This document shows, one piece after another, positions 24,271 to 33,182 of a stretch of 64,000 nucleotides of DNA. This DNA comes from Anaerococcus octavius (GTDB lineage Bacteria; Bacillota; Clostridia; Tissierellales; Peptoniphilaceae). The DNA lies in the NCBI RefSeq assembly GCF_900445265.1, contig NZ_UFTA01000002.1:1798001-1862000 (forward strand). Reading direction: 5' to 3'. A model generated the notes under the pieces. That model was given only the letters and a program-made list of their open reading frames with translations. It made no database searches and was not told the DNA's origin. Position 1 is the first letter of the stretch, and each line of letters begins with the position of its first letter. A program made the translations under genes and the position numbers.

Positions 24271-25620
24271 ATGCAAACAAATATTGTGAAAAAAACTTTT
24301 GACAGTATTACAGAAAGTCCAGCCCGTGTGTTTACCATTGGATTTTTAATTATAATTACTTTGGGAGGTCTACTTTTGACGACTCCTTTCGTAACCCAAA
24401 GTGGTAAAAGCACTGGCGTAGTGAATGCATTTTTTGTAGCATCAAGTGCTACTTGTGTAACTGGGCTTACTCCTGTAAATACCGGACTTTATTGGAATAC
24501 TTTAGGTCATGTAATAATTATTATTTTGATACAAATAGGTGGGCTTGGTGTTATGTCTATAGCATCACTCATACCTTTGATTTTAAGAAGAAAAATCGGT
24601 CTAAAGTCTAGGCAAATTTTAAGGGAACAATTTAATATCGAAAGCATGGCTGGCATGATCAATCTTTTTAAATATGTATTGATTTTTACAGTTACAGTTG
24701 AAGCAATTGGAGCATTTTTCCTAAGCCTTAGATTTGTACCAATGTATGGTCTGGGCAAGGGAATTTGGTATGGAGTTTTCCATTCTATTTCTGCTTTTTG
24801 TAATGCTGGGTTTGATATTTTGGGAGATTCTATTTATCCTTTGCGAGATGATTATTTGGTAAATATTACTATTATGCTACTTATAATCATAGGCGGATTG
24901 GGCTTTATGGTTACCAGTGAGATTTTTTATAAAAGAGATTTTAAAAAGATTTCTACAAATTCCAAACTAGTTTTACTTATTACTGGTATTTTGATCCTAG
25001 TAGGAGCGTTTGGTTTTTATTTACTAGAAACCGCTGGCGGTGGAGTTTTAAATACTGAAAGCTTTGGAGCTAGTATGTTAGAATCATTTTTTCAATCGGT
25101 TGTAGCAAGGACGGCAGGGTTTTATTCTGTGGACCTTTCTAAAATAAAGGTTTCAACGTCTATTTTGCTTATTGGATTAATGTTTATTGGTGGTTGTCCA
25201 GGATCGACTGCTGGTGGTGTAAAAACAACTACATTTGGAGTTTTGCTAATATCAACTATTTCTGTAATAAAAAATGAGAAAGAACCAGTGATTTTTGGTA
25301 GAAGTATATCTGACGAAAGTATAAAAAAAGCCTTATCTATATTTATGATATCTCTAACAATAGTACTTTTGGTTAGTTTTACAATCTCTATTACAGATGA
25401 TTTTAACTTTATAGATATACTATATGAAACGGTTTCAGCACTAGCTACTGTTGGAGCAAGCAGAGGAATTACAGCAGATCTGTCAAGAATTGCAAAAATT
25501 TTACTAGGATTTTGTATGTATTTAGGTAGAATAGGCCCTATGACTATGGCTTATGCTTTTGGTCTAAAGGCAGAAGATAAGATGATAAAATATCCAGAAA
25601 CATTTATAAGTTTGGGTTAG
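24271..25620 (+). CDS. TrkH/KtrB family potassium uptake protein
   Basis: This membrane subunit of a Ktr/Trk potassium transporter has 449 residues from the ATG at 24271, which is preceded by AGAAAGG; an in-frame ATG 21 bases earlier has no ribosome site. The four P-loop repeats are visible: SSATCVTGL near residue 53, SISAFCNAGFD near 172, VVARTAGF near 278 and ALATVGASRGIT near 393, each giving one selectivity-filter glycine. GGCPGSTAGGVKT is also conserved. About eight to ten membrane segments surround them. The regulatory subunit follows 8 bases downstream. Confidence 0.93.
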   Translation: MQTNIVKKTFDSITESPARVFTIGFLIIITLGGLLLTTPFVTQSGKSTGVVNAFFVASSATCVTGLTPVNTGLYWNTLGHVIIIILIQIGGLGVMSIASLIPLILRRKIGLKSRQILREQFNIESMAGMINLFKYVLIFTVTVEAIGAFFLSLRFVPMYGLGKGIWYGVFHSISAFCNAGFDILGDSIYPLRDDYLVNITIMLLIIIGGLGFMVTSEIFYKRDFKKISTNSKLVLLITGILILVGAFGFYLLETAGGGVLNTESFGASMLESFFQSVVARTAGFYSVDLSKIKVSTSILLIGLMFIGGCPGSTAGGVKTTTFGVLLISTISVIKNEKEPVIFGRSISDESIKKALSIFMISLTIVLLVSFTISITDDFNFIDILYETVSALATVGASRGITADLSRIAKILLGFCMYLGRIGPMTMAYAFGLKAEDKMIKYPETFISLG

Positions 25621-25628
25621 GAGAAATT

Positions 25629-26282
25629 ATGAAAAGAAATATTATTGTTTTAGGAATTGGTAGATTTGGTCAAGCTGTGGCTACTAAATTATTTGAAAAA
25701 GGTGCTTATGTTACGGCGGTAGATGCTGATTATAGCAAAATAGAAAAAATAGCTAACTATGTCTCTACTGCTATCCAAGCGGATATTACAGAAGAAGATG
25801 CTATGAAATCTCTTGGCATAAGCAATTATGATGTGGCAATTATTGCTACGGGTGCAGATTTAGAAGCATCTATAGAAGCGACTTTGATTTGTAAAGATAG
25901 TGGAGTTGGTGAAGTAATTGCAAAAGCAACCAGTAGTTCCCATGCTAGAATTTTGGAAAAAATTGGTGCAGACTTCACAGTTTTTCCTGAGCAAGATATG
26001 GGTGCGAGATTAGCAAGGTCTATTGCAGATCCAAACAGCATAGAACTATTGGACTTTTCAAATAATATTTCTGTTATAGAAATTCCTGTAAAAGATAAGT
26101 GGGTAAACCATAGTCTAAGTGAGCTTAATTTTAGAAATAAATTCCAAATGAATGTCGTGGGATTTTTAAGAAATGGGCAAATATTAATGGACATTAACTC
26201 CGATACTCCCATAGAAAAAGACGATATTTTAATATTGATTGGGTCAAAAGAAAACGCTAGGCATATAGAAAAATCAATATAA
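25629..26282 (+). CDS. TrkA/KtrA family potassium channel regulatory protein
   Basis: The 217-residue product has an N-terminal RCK domain with a Rossmann nucleotide motif, VLGIGRFGQAVATKLFEKG, followed by an acidic strand end (AVDAD). A C-terminal TrkA_C domain (about 138-217) contains DDILILIGSKENARHIEK. It gates the adjacent TrkH/KtrB subunit in response to ATP/ADP or c-di-AMP-type ligands in the family. The ribosome site GGAGAAA is good and the gene is in an operon with the transporter. Confidence 0.93.
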   Translation: MKRNIIVLGIGRFGQAVATKLFEKGAYVTAVDADYSKIEKIANYVSTAIQADITEEDAMKSLGISNYDVAIIATGADLEASIEATLICKDSGVGEVIAKATSSSHARILEKIGADFTVFPEQDMGARLARSIADPNSIELLDFSNNISVIEIPVKDKWVNHSLSELNFRNKFQMNVVGFLRNGQILMDINSDTPIEKDDILILIGSKENARHIEKSI

Positions 26283-26335
26283 ATGGCTAAATACAGAGAA
26301 AGAGCGCAAGTTTAAAAATTAACTAAAGAAAATGT
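26283..26335. other. short non-coding stretch before the small RNA promoter
   Basis: Nothing recognisable between the trkA stop and the promoter at 26336; no terminator hairpin is seen for the potassium operon. Confidence 0.4.
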
Positions 26336-26363
26336 TTGCATAAATAAAAAGTTATGTTATAAT
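26336..26363 (+). promoter_or_regulatory. promoter of a candidate small RNA
   Basis: TTGCAT (26336-26341), 16 bases, TATAAT (26358-26363), a good promoter not followed by a gene before the terminator at 26456. Confidence 0.65.
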
Positions 26364-26368
26364 ATATA

Positions 26369-26487
26369 TAGCTATTACATAGCTAGGTTTTTCATTATTA
26401 ATTCCTTAAAAGTTTTCCCTATAGAAAACTAGGACTAACTTATTCTTTTCTAAAAGGAAAAAGGGCTAGATTACTAGCCTTTTTTCT
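26369..26487 (+). ncRNA. candidate stand-alone small RNA of about 120 nt
   Basis: Between a promoter and a terminator lies no open frame but two more perfect hairpins: TAGCTAT-TAC-ATAGCTA (26369-26385) and AGTTTTC-CCTATA-GAAAACT (26411-26430). The terminator is GGCTAG-ATTA-CTAGCC (26464-26479) inside an A/T clamp followed by six T. The next gene starts about 190 bases beyond the terminator, so a riboswitch for it is possible but distant. I do not recognise the family. Confidence 0.5.
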
Positions 26488-26673
26488 ATTGCTTATTTTT
26501 TTATATCTATACTATCTGAAATGATCCTAGATATTTCCTTTAATAAGTCTAAAATTAACCAAATCATAATTATTTAAGATTATTATAAGATGAATGATTT
26601 CATAAGTTAAAGTCAAATTTTAAATGATTAAATAGGGAGGGTATAATAATTAAAAAGATGAGGAGGATTTTTT
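26488..26673. other. AT-rich leader of the zinc protease gene
   Basis: No gene and no clear structure. A ribosome site (GAGGAGG) lies at its end before the ATG at 26674. Confidence 0.4.
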
Positions 26674-27369
26674 ATGCCTTACTATTATGGATTTGATAGC
26701 ACATATATTTTAGTAATAATTGGGATAATTATTACAATGATAGCTCAAGCAAATGTACAAAAGGCCTTTGCAAAGTATAGCAAGATTCCAACCAAAAAAC
26801 ATATTACAGGTAAGCAAACTGCCGATTATATCCTAGATACTAGGAATTATGATGATATAAAAATAAAGAAAATAAATAATGCTATGGGAGATTATTTTAA
26901 TCCAGCTACTAAGGAAGTGGCACTATCTCCTGAATCTATAAGTGATACCTCAATTGCATCTGTAGCAGTAGCTGCTCACGAATTGGGACACGTTATCCAA
27001 TACAAAGAAGGCTATAAACCCTTACAAATAAAATCTTGGTTAGTACCAGCTGTAAATTTCGGGTCAAAACTTAGCTTTCCTATATTGCTATTAGGTATGT
27101 TCTTAACCAGTCAAAATCTTATAGATGTGGGATTGGTTTTATTTTCATTGACCCTTATTTTTCAAATAGTTACTCTACCAGTAGAATTTAATGCTAGTAG
27201 ACGAGCATTAGATATTTTAGAAGAATCAGGAATGCTAGTTGGAGAAGAAAATACCTACGCAGCAAATATGCTAAAGGCTGCAGCTTATACTTATGTAGCA
27301 GCAACACTAGCTACAGCTTTGCAATTTTTAAGAATATTATTATTATTTGGCAATAGAAACAGGGACTAA
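26674..27369 (+). CDS. membrane zinc metallopeptidase, YugP family
   Basis: The 231-residue product has a membrane segment at the N terminus (YILVIIGIIITMIAQ), the zinc-binding HELGH in VAAHELGHVIQY near residue 107, and two further hydrophobic segments (about 130-170). A glutamate ligand lies in LPVEFNASRRALDIL. Spacing and order match the YugP/PF04298 family of neutral zinc metallopeptidases. The substrate is unknown. It is a single gene with its own terminator. Confidence 0.92.
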   Translation: MPYYYGFDSTYILVIIGIIITMIAQANVQKAFAKYSKIPTKKHITGKQTADYILDTRNYDDIKIKKINNAMGDYFNPATKEVALSPESISDTSIASVAVAAHELGHVIQYKEGYKPLQIKSWLVPAVNFGSKLSFPILLLGMFLTSQNLIDVGLVLFSLTLIFQIVTLPVEFNASRRALDILEESGMLVGEENTYAANMLKAAAYTYVAATLATALQFLRILLLFGNRNRD

Positions 27370-27378
27370 ATAATAATT

Positions 27379-27413
27379 GACCTATGATTTAAATCAAATC
27401 CTAGGTCTTTTTT
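27379..27413 (+). terminator. rho-independent terminator
   Basis: GACCTATGATTT (27379-27390) / AAATCCTAGGTC (27396-27407) with one mismatch, then six T. Confidence 0.85.
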
Positions 27414-28020
27414 GCTTTATGCGCTTTACAAACTTTAGATTTTGCTCTTGTTTTTATGTTAGTAGTTGTATTAGGAGAGTATCTAAGTTTAGGAATATCT
27501 GACTCTTAGGTAGATTTCTCGGCTACGCTCGAGATGACAATGGATACATTGACAAGGTTTTTGTTTTACTTTCCTTTTTACAAAATATTAGTAAAAGTTT
27601 ATAAGACCATTTTTTAAAACAAAAGAACTTTCCAATATTGTCATTTCGACCGGAAGGACTTTAGTCCTGGAGTGGAGAAATCTTTTTTAAGTCATGCCTT
27701 TACCAAACTTTAGTTTTACATTATTTAGTAATGATTATATTCTTCTAATGTCTATCGGTTTTTGGAAGTCTGAATCTTAGGTAGCTCTCTCGACTACGCT
27801 CGAGATGATAATAAATGTATTGACAAATTTTTTGTTTTACTTTCTTACTTATTTAAAAGTATTATGTGAAACTCAATATTTTGCTGATATATATGTGAAC
27901 ATTATAATATTAAAGATCTTACTATTTTATTGCTAGCCTATATGATTCTTGAAATGTATTAGTAAAATAGTATGATTTATTTAGAATCAAATATCAAGAT
28001 TCTTATTTTTTAACAATATA
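27414..28020. repeat. dispersed-repeat cluster 8
   Basis: Units at 27510-27541 (A, preceded by GGAATATCTGACTCTTAG, the exact inverse of the tail seen on B units), 27637-27683 (B, with an internal GGACTTTAGTCC hairpin) and 27782-27812 (A, preceded by CTGAATCTTAG). The remaining 200 bases are AT-rich with no gene or clear signal up to the ctsR operator. Confidence 0.85.
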
Positions 28021-28045
28021 GGTCAGAGATGGTCAGAAGGTCAGA
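28021..28045 (+). promoter_or_regulatory. CtsR operator with three heptads
   Basis: GGTCAGA occurs at 28021-28027, 28031-28037 and 28039-28045. The first two, spaced by GAT, fit the CtsR box (RGTCAAA-NAN-RGTCAAA) except that the sixth base is G instead of A in every copy. The third heptad is an addition, set one base further on. The site lies directly upstream of the promoter of ctsR itself, as expected for autoregulation. Confidence 0.85.
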
Positions 28046-28053
28046 ATTTTTTC

Positions 28054-28081
28054 TTGACCTTTGCTAATATAGTTGTAAAAT
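28054..28081 (+). promoter_or_regulatory. promoter of the ctsR-clpC operon
   Basis: TTGACC (28054-28059), 16 bases, TAAAAT (28076-28081), just downstream of the CtsR box. Confidence 0.75.
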
Positions 28082-28111
28082 AAAAAGACACTTAAGAAAG
28101 TGGGTGAGTAT

Positions 28112-28573
28112 ATGGCAGGTCTTACATCAGATATAGAAAGATTTTTAAAGGCTATGCTTGAGGAATCAACTGATGGGATGCTTGAAATCGGACGCAATGA
28201 TTTGGCTATGCAATTTGATTGTGCTCCCAGTCAAATAAATTATGTGCTTTCGACAAGATTTACTCCACATAATGGGTACCTTATAGAAAGCAAACGAGGT
28301 GGTAATGGTTTTATAAAGATTATCACTATAGTAGAAGAGGATAATTATTTATCATATTTAATAAAAAACCTGAATAAGCAAATGACAGAAGCAAATGCTG
28401 ATAGCTTGTTTAAGGATTTATATAGTAAAAAATACTTTAATAAGAATGAATTTTTAATGGCTAAATACGCTACAAGTGACAAAGCTTTATGTGCAGTAGA
28501 TAGCAAAAATCGTAATAGCGTACGCTCGGACATTATAAAAAATATTCTTTTAAGTGTTTTAGCAAGGAGTTAA
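28112..28573 (+). CDS. ctsR: transcriptional repressor of class III stress genes
   Basis: This 153-residue protein represses clp genes by binding the tandem heptads. I chose the ATG at 28112 (MAGLTSDIERFLKAML), which has GGTGAG three bases upstream; a GTG 12 bases earlier is in frame but poorly placed. The N-terminal winged helix contains GRNDLAMQFDCAPSQINYVL, and the glycine-rich wing is SKRGGNGFIKI (RGGGGYI in relatives). The C-terminal domain, which in Bacillus is the McsB target, follows at about 75-153. It is the first gene of a four-gene operon with mcsA, mcsB and clpC. Confidence 0.95.
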   Translation: MAGLTSDIERFLKAMLEESTDGMLEIGRNDLAMQFDCAPSQINYVLSTRFTPHNGYLIESKRGGNGFIKIITIVEEDNYLSYLIKNLNKQMTEANADSLFKDLYSKKYFNKNEFLMAKYATSDKALCAVDSKNRNSVRSDIIKNILLSVLARS

Positions 28574-28575
28574 TT

Positions 28576-29163
28576 ATGAAATGTGAAAGATGCGGCAAGG
28601 ACGCCTCAGTAAGTGTCAAAGCTATAGTAAATGGATATGAACATGACTTTTATTTGTGCAATGATTGCTTAAAAAAATACACAGATATGAGTGAAGAAAA
28701 TGGCATTCCAAATGAAGAAGGATTTCATAAAATTAATTTAAATAACAAAAAATTAGAAAGTTTAATCCAAAAATTTGTACCATCTCTTGATGATATGATT
28801 GATGGATATTATGAATATAAATATAATCAAAATAATCATCCATATTCATATATGGAAGGTCTTAACCAAAAGGCTTGCCCAAATTGTGGCAATTTAGAGT
28901 CAAATATCAGAAATGGAATATTTGGCTGTAAAGAATGTTACAAGCTCAGTGATAATCTAAGTCGTAAAGTTTTAAAAACATATAACAACTACGATAAATA
29001 TACAGGTAAGTTTCCTAAAAAAGATCGTGAATTTAAACAAGTGGCTTTAGAAATAAAAAACCTCCAAGAAAAACTAGATCTATCAATAGCAACGGAGGAT
29101 TATGAGCAAGCTGCTGATTTAAAAGAACAAATAGATGACTTAAATATGAAGGTGAAAAATTGA
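28576..29163 (+). CDS. mcsA: McsA, zinc-finger activator of the McsB kinase
   Basis: The 195-residue product has two treble-clef-type zinc sites, CERCGK with CNDC (about residues 3-31) and CPNCGN with CKEC (about 96-120), both with all four cysteines. A C-terminal UVR motif (EDYEQAADLKEQIDDLN, about 173-190) is also present. McsA normally binds and activates the protein arginine kinase McsB and supports ClpC. Here it is intact although the McsB product looks catalytically dead. It starts 2 bases after ctsR and overlaps mcsB by 4 bases. Confidence 0.93.
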   Translation: MKCERCGKDASVSVKAIVNGYEHDFYLCNDCLKKYTDMSEENGIPNEEGFHKINLNNKKLESLIQKFVPSLDDMIDGYYEYKYNQNNHPYSYMEGLNQKACPNCGNLESNIRNGIFGCKECYKLSDNLSRKVLKTYNNYDKYTGKFPKKDREFKQVALEIKNLQEKLDLSIATEDYEQAADLKEQIDDLNMKVKN

Positions 29164-30146
29164 TAGACTATGCAAAAGATATAATTCTAAATTCAAATCT
29201 TTCTTTAAGGAGAAATATAAATGGCTTTGATTTTCCAACAACTATGACCTATGAAGATAGCGAAAAGATTGTGGAAATTATTAGAGATATTTATCCAGAC
29301 GATTTTATTTTGCTAGGTGATCTTGACGAAAATATTTTAAATAAGCTAATAAATGATATGGTTTTATCAGAAGACTGTACTAGCAAACTTGCAGAAATAG
29401 CAGTGATTTTTGCTGATGATTATATAATCACAGTAAATGATAGAGATCATATTGCTATAAACTACAGAAATTTTGAAATGGATGTCAAAAAAGCTTATAA
29501 AAGAGTCAATGAAATTGAAAAAGAACTAGATCAAAAAATAGATTTTGCATTTAGTCCAGAATTTGGGTATCTGACTAGTGATGCAAGAAATAGTGGAGCA
29601 GGGCTAGAAATTAGACTAAAAATGTTTTTATTTGCCCTAGTAGATGCTGAAGAATCTTATTATGGATTTAAGCAAGGCTTACTTAGCCATGGTATGTATG
29701 GAACAAGATATATACCAGCATACTATGATAAGTATGTAAATGATATTTACCTTGTAAAAAATTTCGGTAACTATCGCGAAAATATGGATGAATATATTTT
29801 GGAAATGAGTGCAAATATTGATTCCTTAGTAAGAAATGAAAGAAGATTTAGAAGAGATTATCAGATACTAAATAATATAACAGATGATGATATTATTGAA
29901 GAGATAGCTATAAGTTTAAATAATCTTAATTCTGGCAAATTAACTAGCTTAAATACAATAGCAAGTGAGCTTTTTAAGCTTAAAAAATATAGTAAACTTG
30001 GATTTAATACTGATTTGACCAGCAATGAACTAGATTATTTAATCTTTAATATGACAAAAAATAAGTACAAGGGCAAAAAAGACCCACAAAGATCAGAGTT
30101 TTTAAACTCTTATATGAAGGAGAGGCAATGGAAGCTAACAGATTAA
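29160..30146 (+). CDS. mcsB: McsB-like protein, probably a pseudokinase
   Basis: This product occupies the mcsB position and aligns along its length with protein arginine kinases (VNDRDHIAIN for INEEDHIRI, FGYLTSDARNSGAGLE for LGYLTSCPTNVGTGLR). Key residues are missing: the N-terminal SSRIRLARN is NSNLSLRRN (both SRIR arginines lost), the catalytic cysteine (Cys167 in Bacillus) is Asp141, and the RGTYGE motif is HGMYGT at 177-182 (Arg207 and Glu212 lost). At 328 residues it is shorter than the usual 350-360. It starts at TTG after GGTGA, overlapping mcsA, and overlaps clpC by 19 bp. The frame is intact, so it is probably made; an adaptor role is inferred. Confidence 0.85.
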   Translation: MIDYAKDIILNSNLSLRRNINGFDFPTTMTYEDSEKIVEIIRDIYPDDFILLGDLDENILNKLINDMVLSEDCTSKLAEIAVIFADDYIITVNDRDHIAINYRNFEMDVKKAYKRVNEIEKELDQKIDFAFSPEFGYLTSDARNSGAGLEIRLKMFLFALVDAEESYYGFKQGLLSHGMYGTRYIPAYYDKYVNDIYLVKNFGNYRENMDEYILEMSANIDSLVRNERRFRRDYQILNNITDDDIIEEIAISLNNLNSGKLTSLNTIASELFKLKKYSKLGFNTDLTSNELDYLIFNMTKNKYKGKKDPQRSEFLNSYMKERQWKLTD

Positions 30147-32560
30147 ATAAATTAACCCAACAAGCAAGGCGTGAAAGCTACTCTCTAAACCATGATTACA
30201 TTGGATCAGAGCATTTGCTCCTTGCTTTAATGAAAACAGATTCTGTTGCAACAAAAGCACTTGAAGCAGCAGGTGCTAACTATGATTTGCTTCGCCAAGT
30301 TGTAATAAATAATATTGGCAAGGGTCAAGCTATGCGTCCTGCAACAGAATATAGTAAAAAAGTAAGACAAATTTTAGAATTAGCAAGACTAAATGCAAAT
30401 AAATTTGGCAATTCCTCAGCTGGGGAAGAAGATGTACTATTTGCAATTCTTGCTGATGATGACTCCCTAACAAACATTATGTTTTTACTATCAGGAGTCG
30501 AAAAAGAAGTTGTAAAGAGAAATCTAAAGGAACTTTTACAAGACCAAAATCCAGAAGTTGCTTCTATCAAAGATCTTTCAGAAAATGTATCAAACTATGC
30601 AAGAGATTTAAATGAAGAAGCCGAATCTGGCAAAATTGATCCTGTAATCGGTCGTGATGATGAAATAGAACGTGTTATACAAATATTAATGCGTAGGACA
30701 AAAAATAATCCTATCCTAATCGGTGAACCTGGTGTAGGTAAAACTGCTATTTCAGAAGGTCTTGCCCAAAGAATAGTTGAAGGCGAAGTGCCAAAAATAA
30801 TTGAAGATAAAACTATCCTAAGCCTTGATCTAGCAAGTATGATTGCAGGAACCAAATATCGCGGAGACTTTGAAGAGAGGCTAAAAAAACTTTTTGACGA
30901 ACTTGCAACTCATGATGAAATAATACTATTTATAGATGAATTTCATATGGTACTTGGTGCTGGAGCAGCAGAAGGATCAATGGATGCTGCAAATATCCTA
31001 AAACCCATCCTTGCCAAAGGTGATATACAAATAATAGGTGCAACAACTATAGAAGAGTACAGAAAATATATAGAAAAAGATAGTGCCTTAACTCGCCGTA
31101 TGCAACCTATCCAAGTAGAAGAACCATCTTTATCAGATAGTAGAAAAATAATTTACGGCATAAAAGATAAATATGAAGCTCACCATGGAGTAGAAATTAC
31201 CGATGATGCCATAAATGCTGCAGTTGAGCTTACAGATAGATACATTAACGATAGATATTTACCAGATAAAGCCATAGATGTCATAGATGAAGCTATGAGT
31301 AAGGTGCGTATAAAAGCCTACCAAGAAGAAGAGACTAGCACTAACCCACAAGAAAAAATCCAAGAATTAGTAGTTGAAAAAGAACAGGCGGTTAAAGATC
31401 AGGACTTTGAAAAAGCTGCAGAACTTCGTGATCGCATTAACCAAGCTAGATTTGACATGGAAGCTGAAATTGAAAAGAAAAATAAAGAAAAATCAAATTT
31501 ATTTATTGGATTTGATGATATAGCAAGTATTGTAGCTTCTTGGTCAAAAGTACCAGTTACAAAATTAACAGAAGATGAAAAAGAAAAATATGCAAATTTG
31601 GATCACGACCTAGAAGGAACAGTAATTGGTCAACAAGAAGCTATAAAATCAGTAGCTCATGCTATAAAACGAGCTAGAGTAGGGCTAAAAGATCCATCAA
31701 AACCAATAGGATCATTTATATTTGTCGGTCCAACAGGAGTTGGTAAAACTTATCTTGCAAAATCACTAGCAGAAAATATATTTGGATCAGAAGAACACCT
31801 TATCCGCATGGATATGAGTGAATATATGGAAAAATTTGCAGTCTCACGTTTAGTTGGTTCCCCTCCAGGATATGTAGGATACGAAGAAGGGGGGCAACTT
31901 ACAGAACAAGTTAGAAATCATCCATATTCTGTAATCTTATTTGATGAAATAGAAAAAGCTCATCCGGATATATTCAATTTGTTATTACAAATTCTAGATG
32001 ATGGACGTCTAACAGATGGTCAAGGACGTACAGTAGACTTTAAAAATACAATCATAATAATGACAAGTAACGTTGGTGTATCAAGCTTAAATGAAAAACA
32101 ATCCATAGGTTTTGAAACAGGCAATGTGGAAGAAAAAAATGCCGAGCGCACTCGTGAAATCATAGAACGTGAAGTAAAAAATGCCTTTGCTCCAGAGTTT
32201 TTAAATAGACTTGATGAAGTGATTATGTTTAATCCACTAAGTGAAGCAAACATAGAAGAAATCACAAAATTGATGCTAGAAAAAACAAGAGAAAGACTAA
32301 ATAATATTGATATTGATATCACTTATGATGCTGAAGTTGTAAAAGTTCTAGCAAAAGAAGGATTTAATGAAGAGTATGGAGCAAGACCACTCGAAAGACA
32401 TATTACAAAAATGATAGATGATAGACTTGCCGAAGATATTTTAGATAATAAACTAAATAGAGATGCAATTATTCACCTATCAGTAAAAGATGATGAACTA
32501 AAATTTGAAAATGTAAAAGGGAAAAGGAAGGAAACCTTAGTTACAGATACAGCAGAATAA
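30128..32560 (+). CDS. clpC: ATP-dependent Clp protease ATP-binding subunit ClpC
   Basis: This 810-residue HSP100 unfoldase works with ClpP. The N-terminal repeat domain (about 1-140) comes first. AAA module 1 has [10 protein letters not shown] near residue 200, with Walker B LFIDEFH. The middle region carries a UVR-type motif ([12 protein letters not shown] near 424). AAA module 2 has [14 protein letters not shown] near 535, the pore loop GYVGYEEGG and [12 protein letters not shown] follows AAGGAG and lies inside mcsB. Transcription is controlled with ctsR by the CtsR box, and a terminator follows. Confidence 0.97.
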   Translation: MEANRLNKLTQQARRESYSLNHDYIGSEHLLLALMKTDSVATKALEAAGANYDLLRQVVINNIGKGQAMRPATEYSKKVRQILELARLNANKFGNSSAGEEDVLFAILADDDSLTNIMFLLSGVEKEVVKRNLKELLQDQNPEVASIKDLSENVSNYARDLNEEAESGKIDPVIGRDDEIERVIQILMRRTKNNPILIGEPGVGKTAISEGLAQRIVEGEVPKIIEDKTILSLDLASMIAGTKYRGDFEERLKKLFDELATHDEIILFIDEFHMVLGAGAAEGSMDAANILKPILAKGDIQIIGATTIEEYRKYIEKDSALTRRMQPIQVEEPSLSDSRKIIYGIKDKYEAHHGVEITDDAINAAVELTDRYINDRYLPDKAIDVIDEAMSKVRIKAYQEEETSTNPQEKIQELVVEKEQAVKDQDFEKAAELRDRINQARFDMEAEIEKKNKEKSNLFIGFDDIASIVASWSKVPVTKLTEDEKEKYANLDHDLEGTVIGQQEAIKSVAHAIKRARVGLKDPSKPIGSFIFVGPTGVGKTYLAKSLAENIFGSEEHLIRMDMSEYMEKFAVSRLVGSPPGYVGYEEGGQLTEQVRNHPYSVILFDEIEKAHPDIFNLLLQILDDGRLTDGQGRTVDFKNTIIIMTSNVGVSSLNEKQSIGFETGNVEEKNAERTREIIEREVKNAFAPEFLNRLDEVIMFNPLSEANIEEITKLMLEKTRERLNNIDIDITYDAEVVKVLAKEGFNEEYGARPLERHITKMIDDRLAEDILDNKLNRDAIIHLSVKDDELKFENVKGKRKETLVTDTAE

Positions 32561-32581
32561 TCATGAGGAAATAGCTACTTA

Positions 32582-32609
32582 AAAATCACTCTTTTGGAGT
32601 GATTTTTTT
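32582..32609 (+). terminator. terminator of the ctsR-clpC operon
   Basis: AAAATCACTC (32582-32591) / GAGTGATTTT (32597-32606) with loop TTTTG, followed by T. Confidence 0.9.
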
Positions 32610-32661
32610 CGTTAAAAAGGGTAAGTTTTAATAGTAAAAATAATAGAAAGTATAATATTAT

Positions 32662-33093
32662 ATGGAGAAATTTAAAAATCTTGATAAAGAAAAGAAATTG
32701 AACTTTTACATATTATTAATTTCTGTTCTAATTATAATATTTGCAATCGCTCATGCAAGTGCTATTTCAAATAAAGAAGCTTTTGAAGATTACTTAAAAA
32801 ATTATTATAGAGTAGATTACTCTAGCTATTTAGCAAATATCGACTCCTATAGAAACTCTATAATGGTTTATCCTGTAATGCTAATTATATATACGATTTA
32901 TAGCTTTAATCAAAAAGAATTCGGTTTAATATATAAAATTATAAATTGTTATGTATGCTTTTCTTTACAATCAATGACTTGGATGTCATTTGTTCCCCAC
33001 ACAATATATAGCAATTTGATGCTTTTACTATTTGTAATCTTATTTGCTCTTATTATAATGAGGACACGAAAAGAGTCTGATAAAAGAGCTTAG
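32662..33093 (+). CDS. small membrane protein, unknown
   Basis: The 143-residue product has four hydrophobic segments (FYILLISVLIIIFAIAHA; IMVYPVMLIIYTIYSF; a weaker one around CYVCFSLQSMTWMSF; LMLLLFVILFALIIM) and short charged ends. No signal peptide cleavage site and no family are recognised. The ribosome site is weak, which lowers confidence in the start. It stands alone between clpC and a convergent peptidase gene. Confidence 0.65.
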   Translation: MEKFKNLDKEKKLNFYILLISVLIIIFAIAHASAISNKEAFEDYLKNYYRVDYSSYLANIDSYRNSIMVYPVMLIIYTIYSFNQKEFGLIYKIINCYVCFSLQSMTWMSFVPHTIYSNLMLLLFVILFALIIMRTRKESDKRA

Positions 33094-33119
33094 ATTTTTT
33101 TGAAAAAATTTAGCAATAT

Positions 33120-33164
33120 AAAAAGTCAACCTGTTAAAAGATGATAGCAGGCTGATCTTTTTGG
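33120..33164. terminator. probable bidirectional terminator between convergent genes
   Basis: AAAAGTCAACCTG pairs with CAGGCTGATCTTTT (one bulge, one mismatch), with T-rich sequence on the right and A-rich sequence on the left. Confidence 0.55.
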
Positions 33165-33182
33165 TTATTGTTTTATAAAAAA

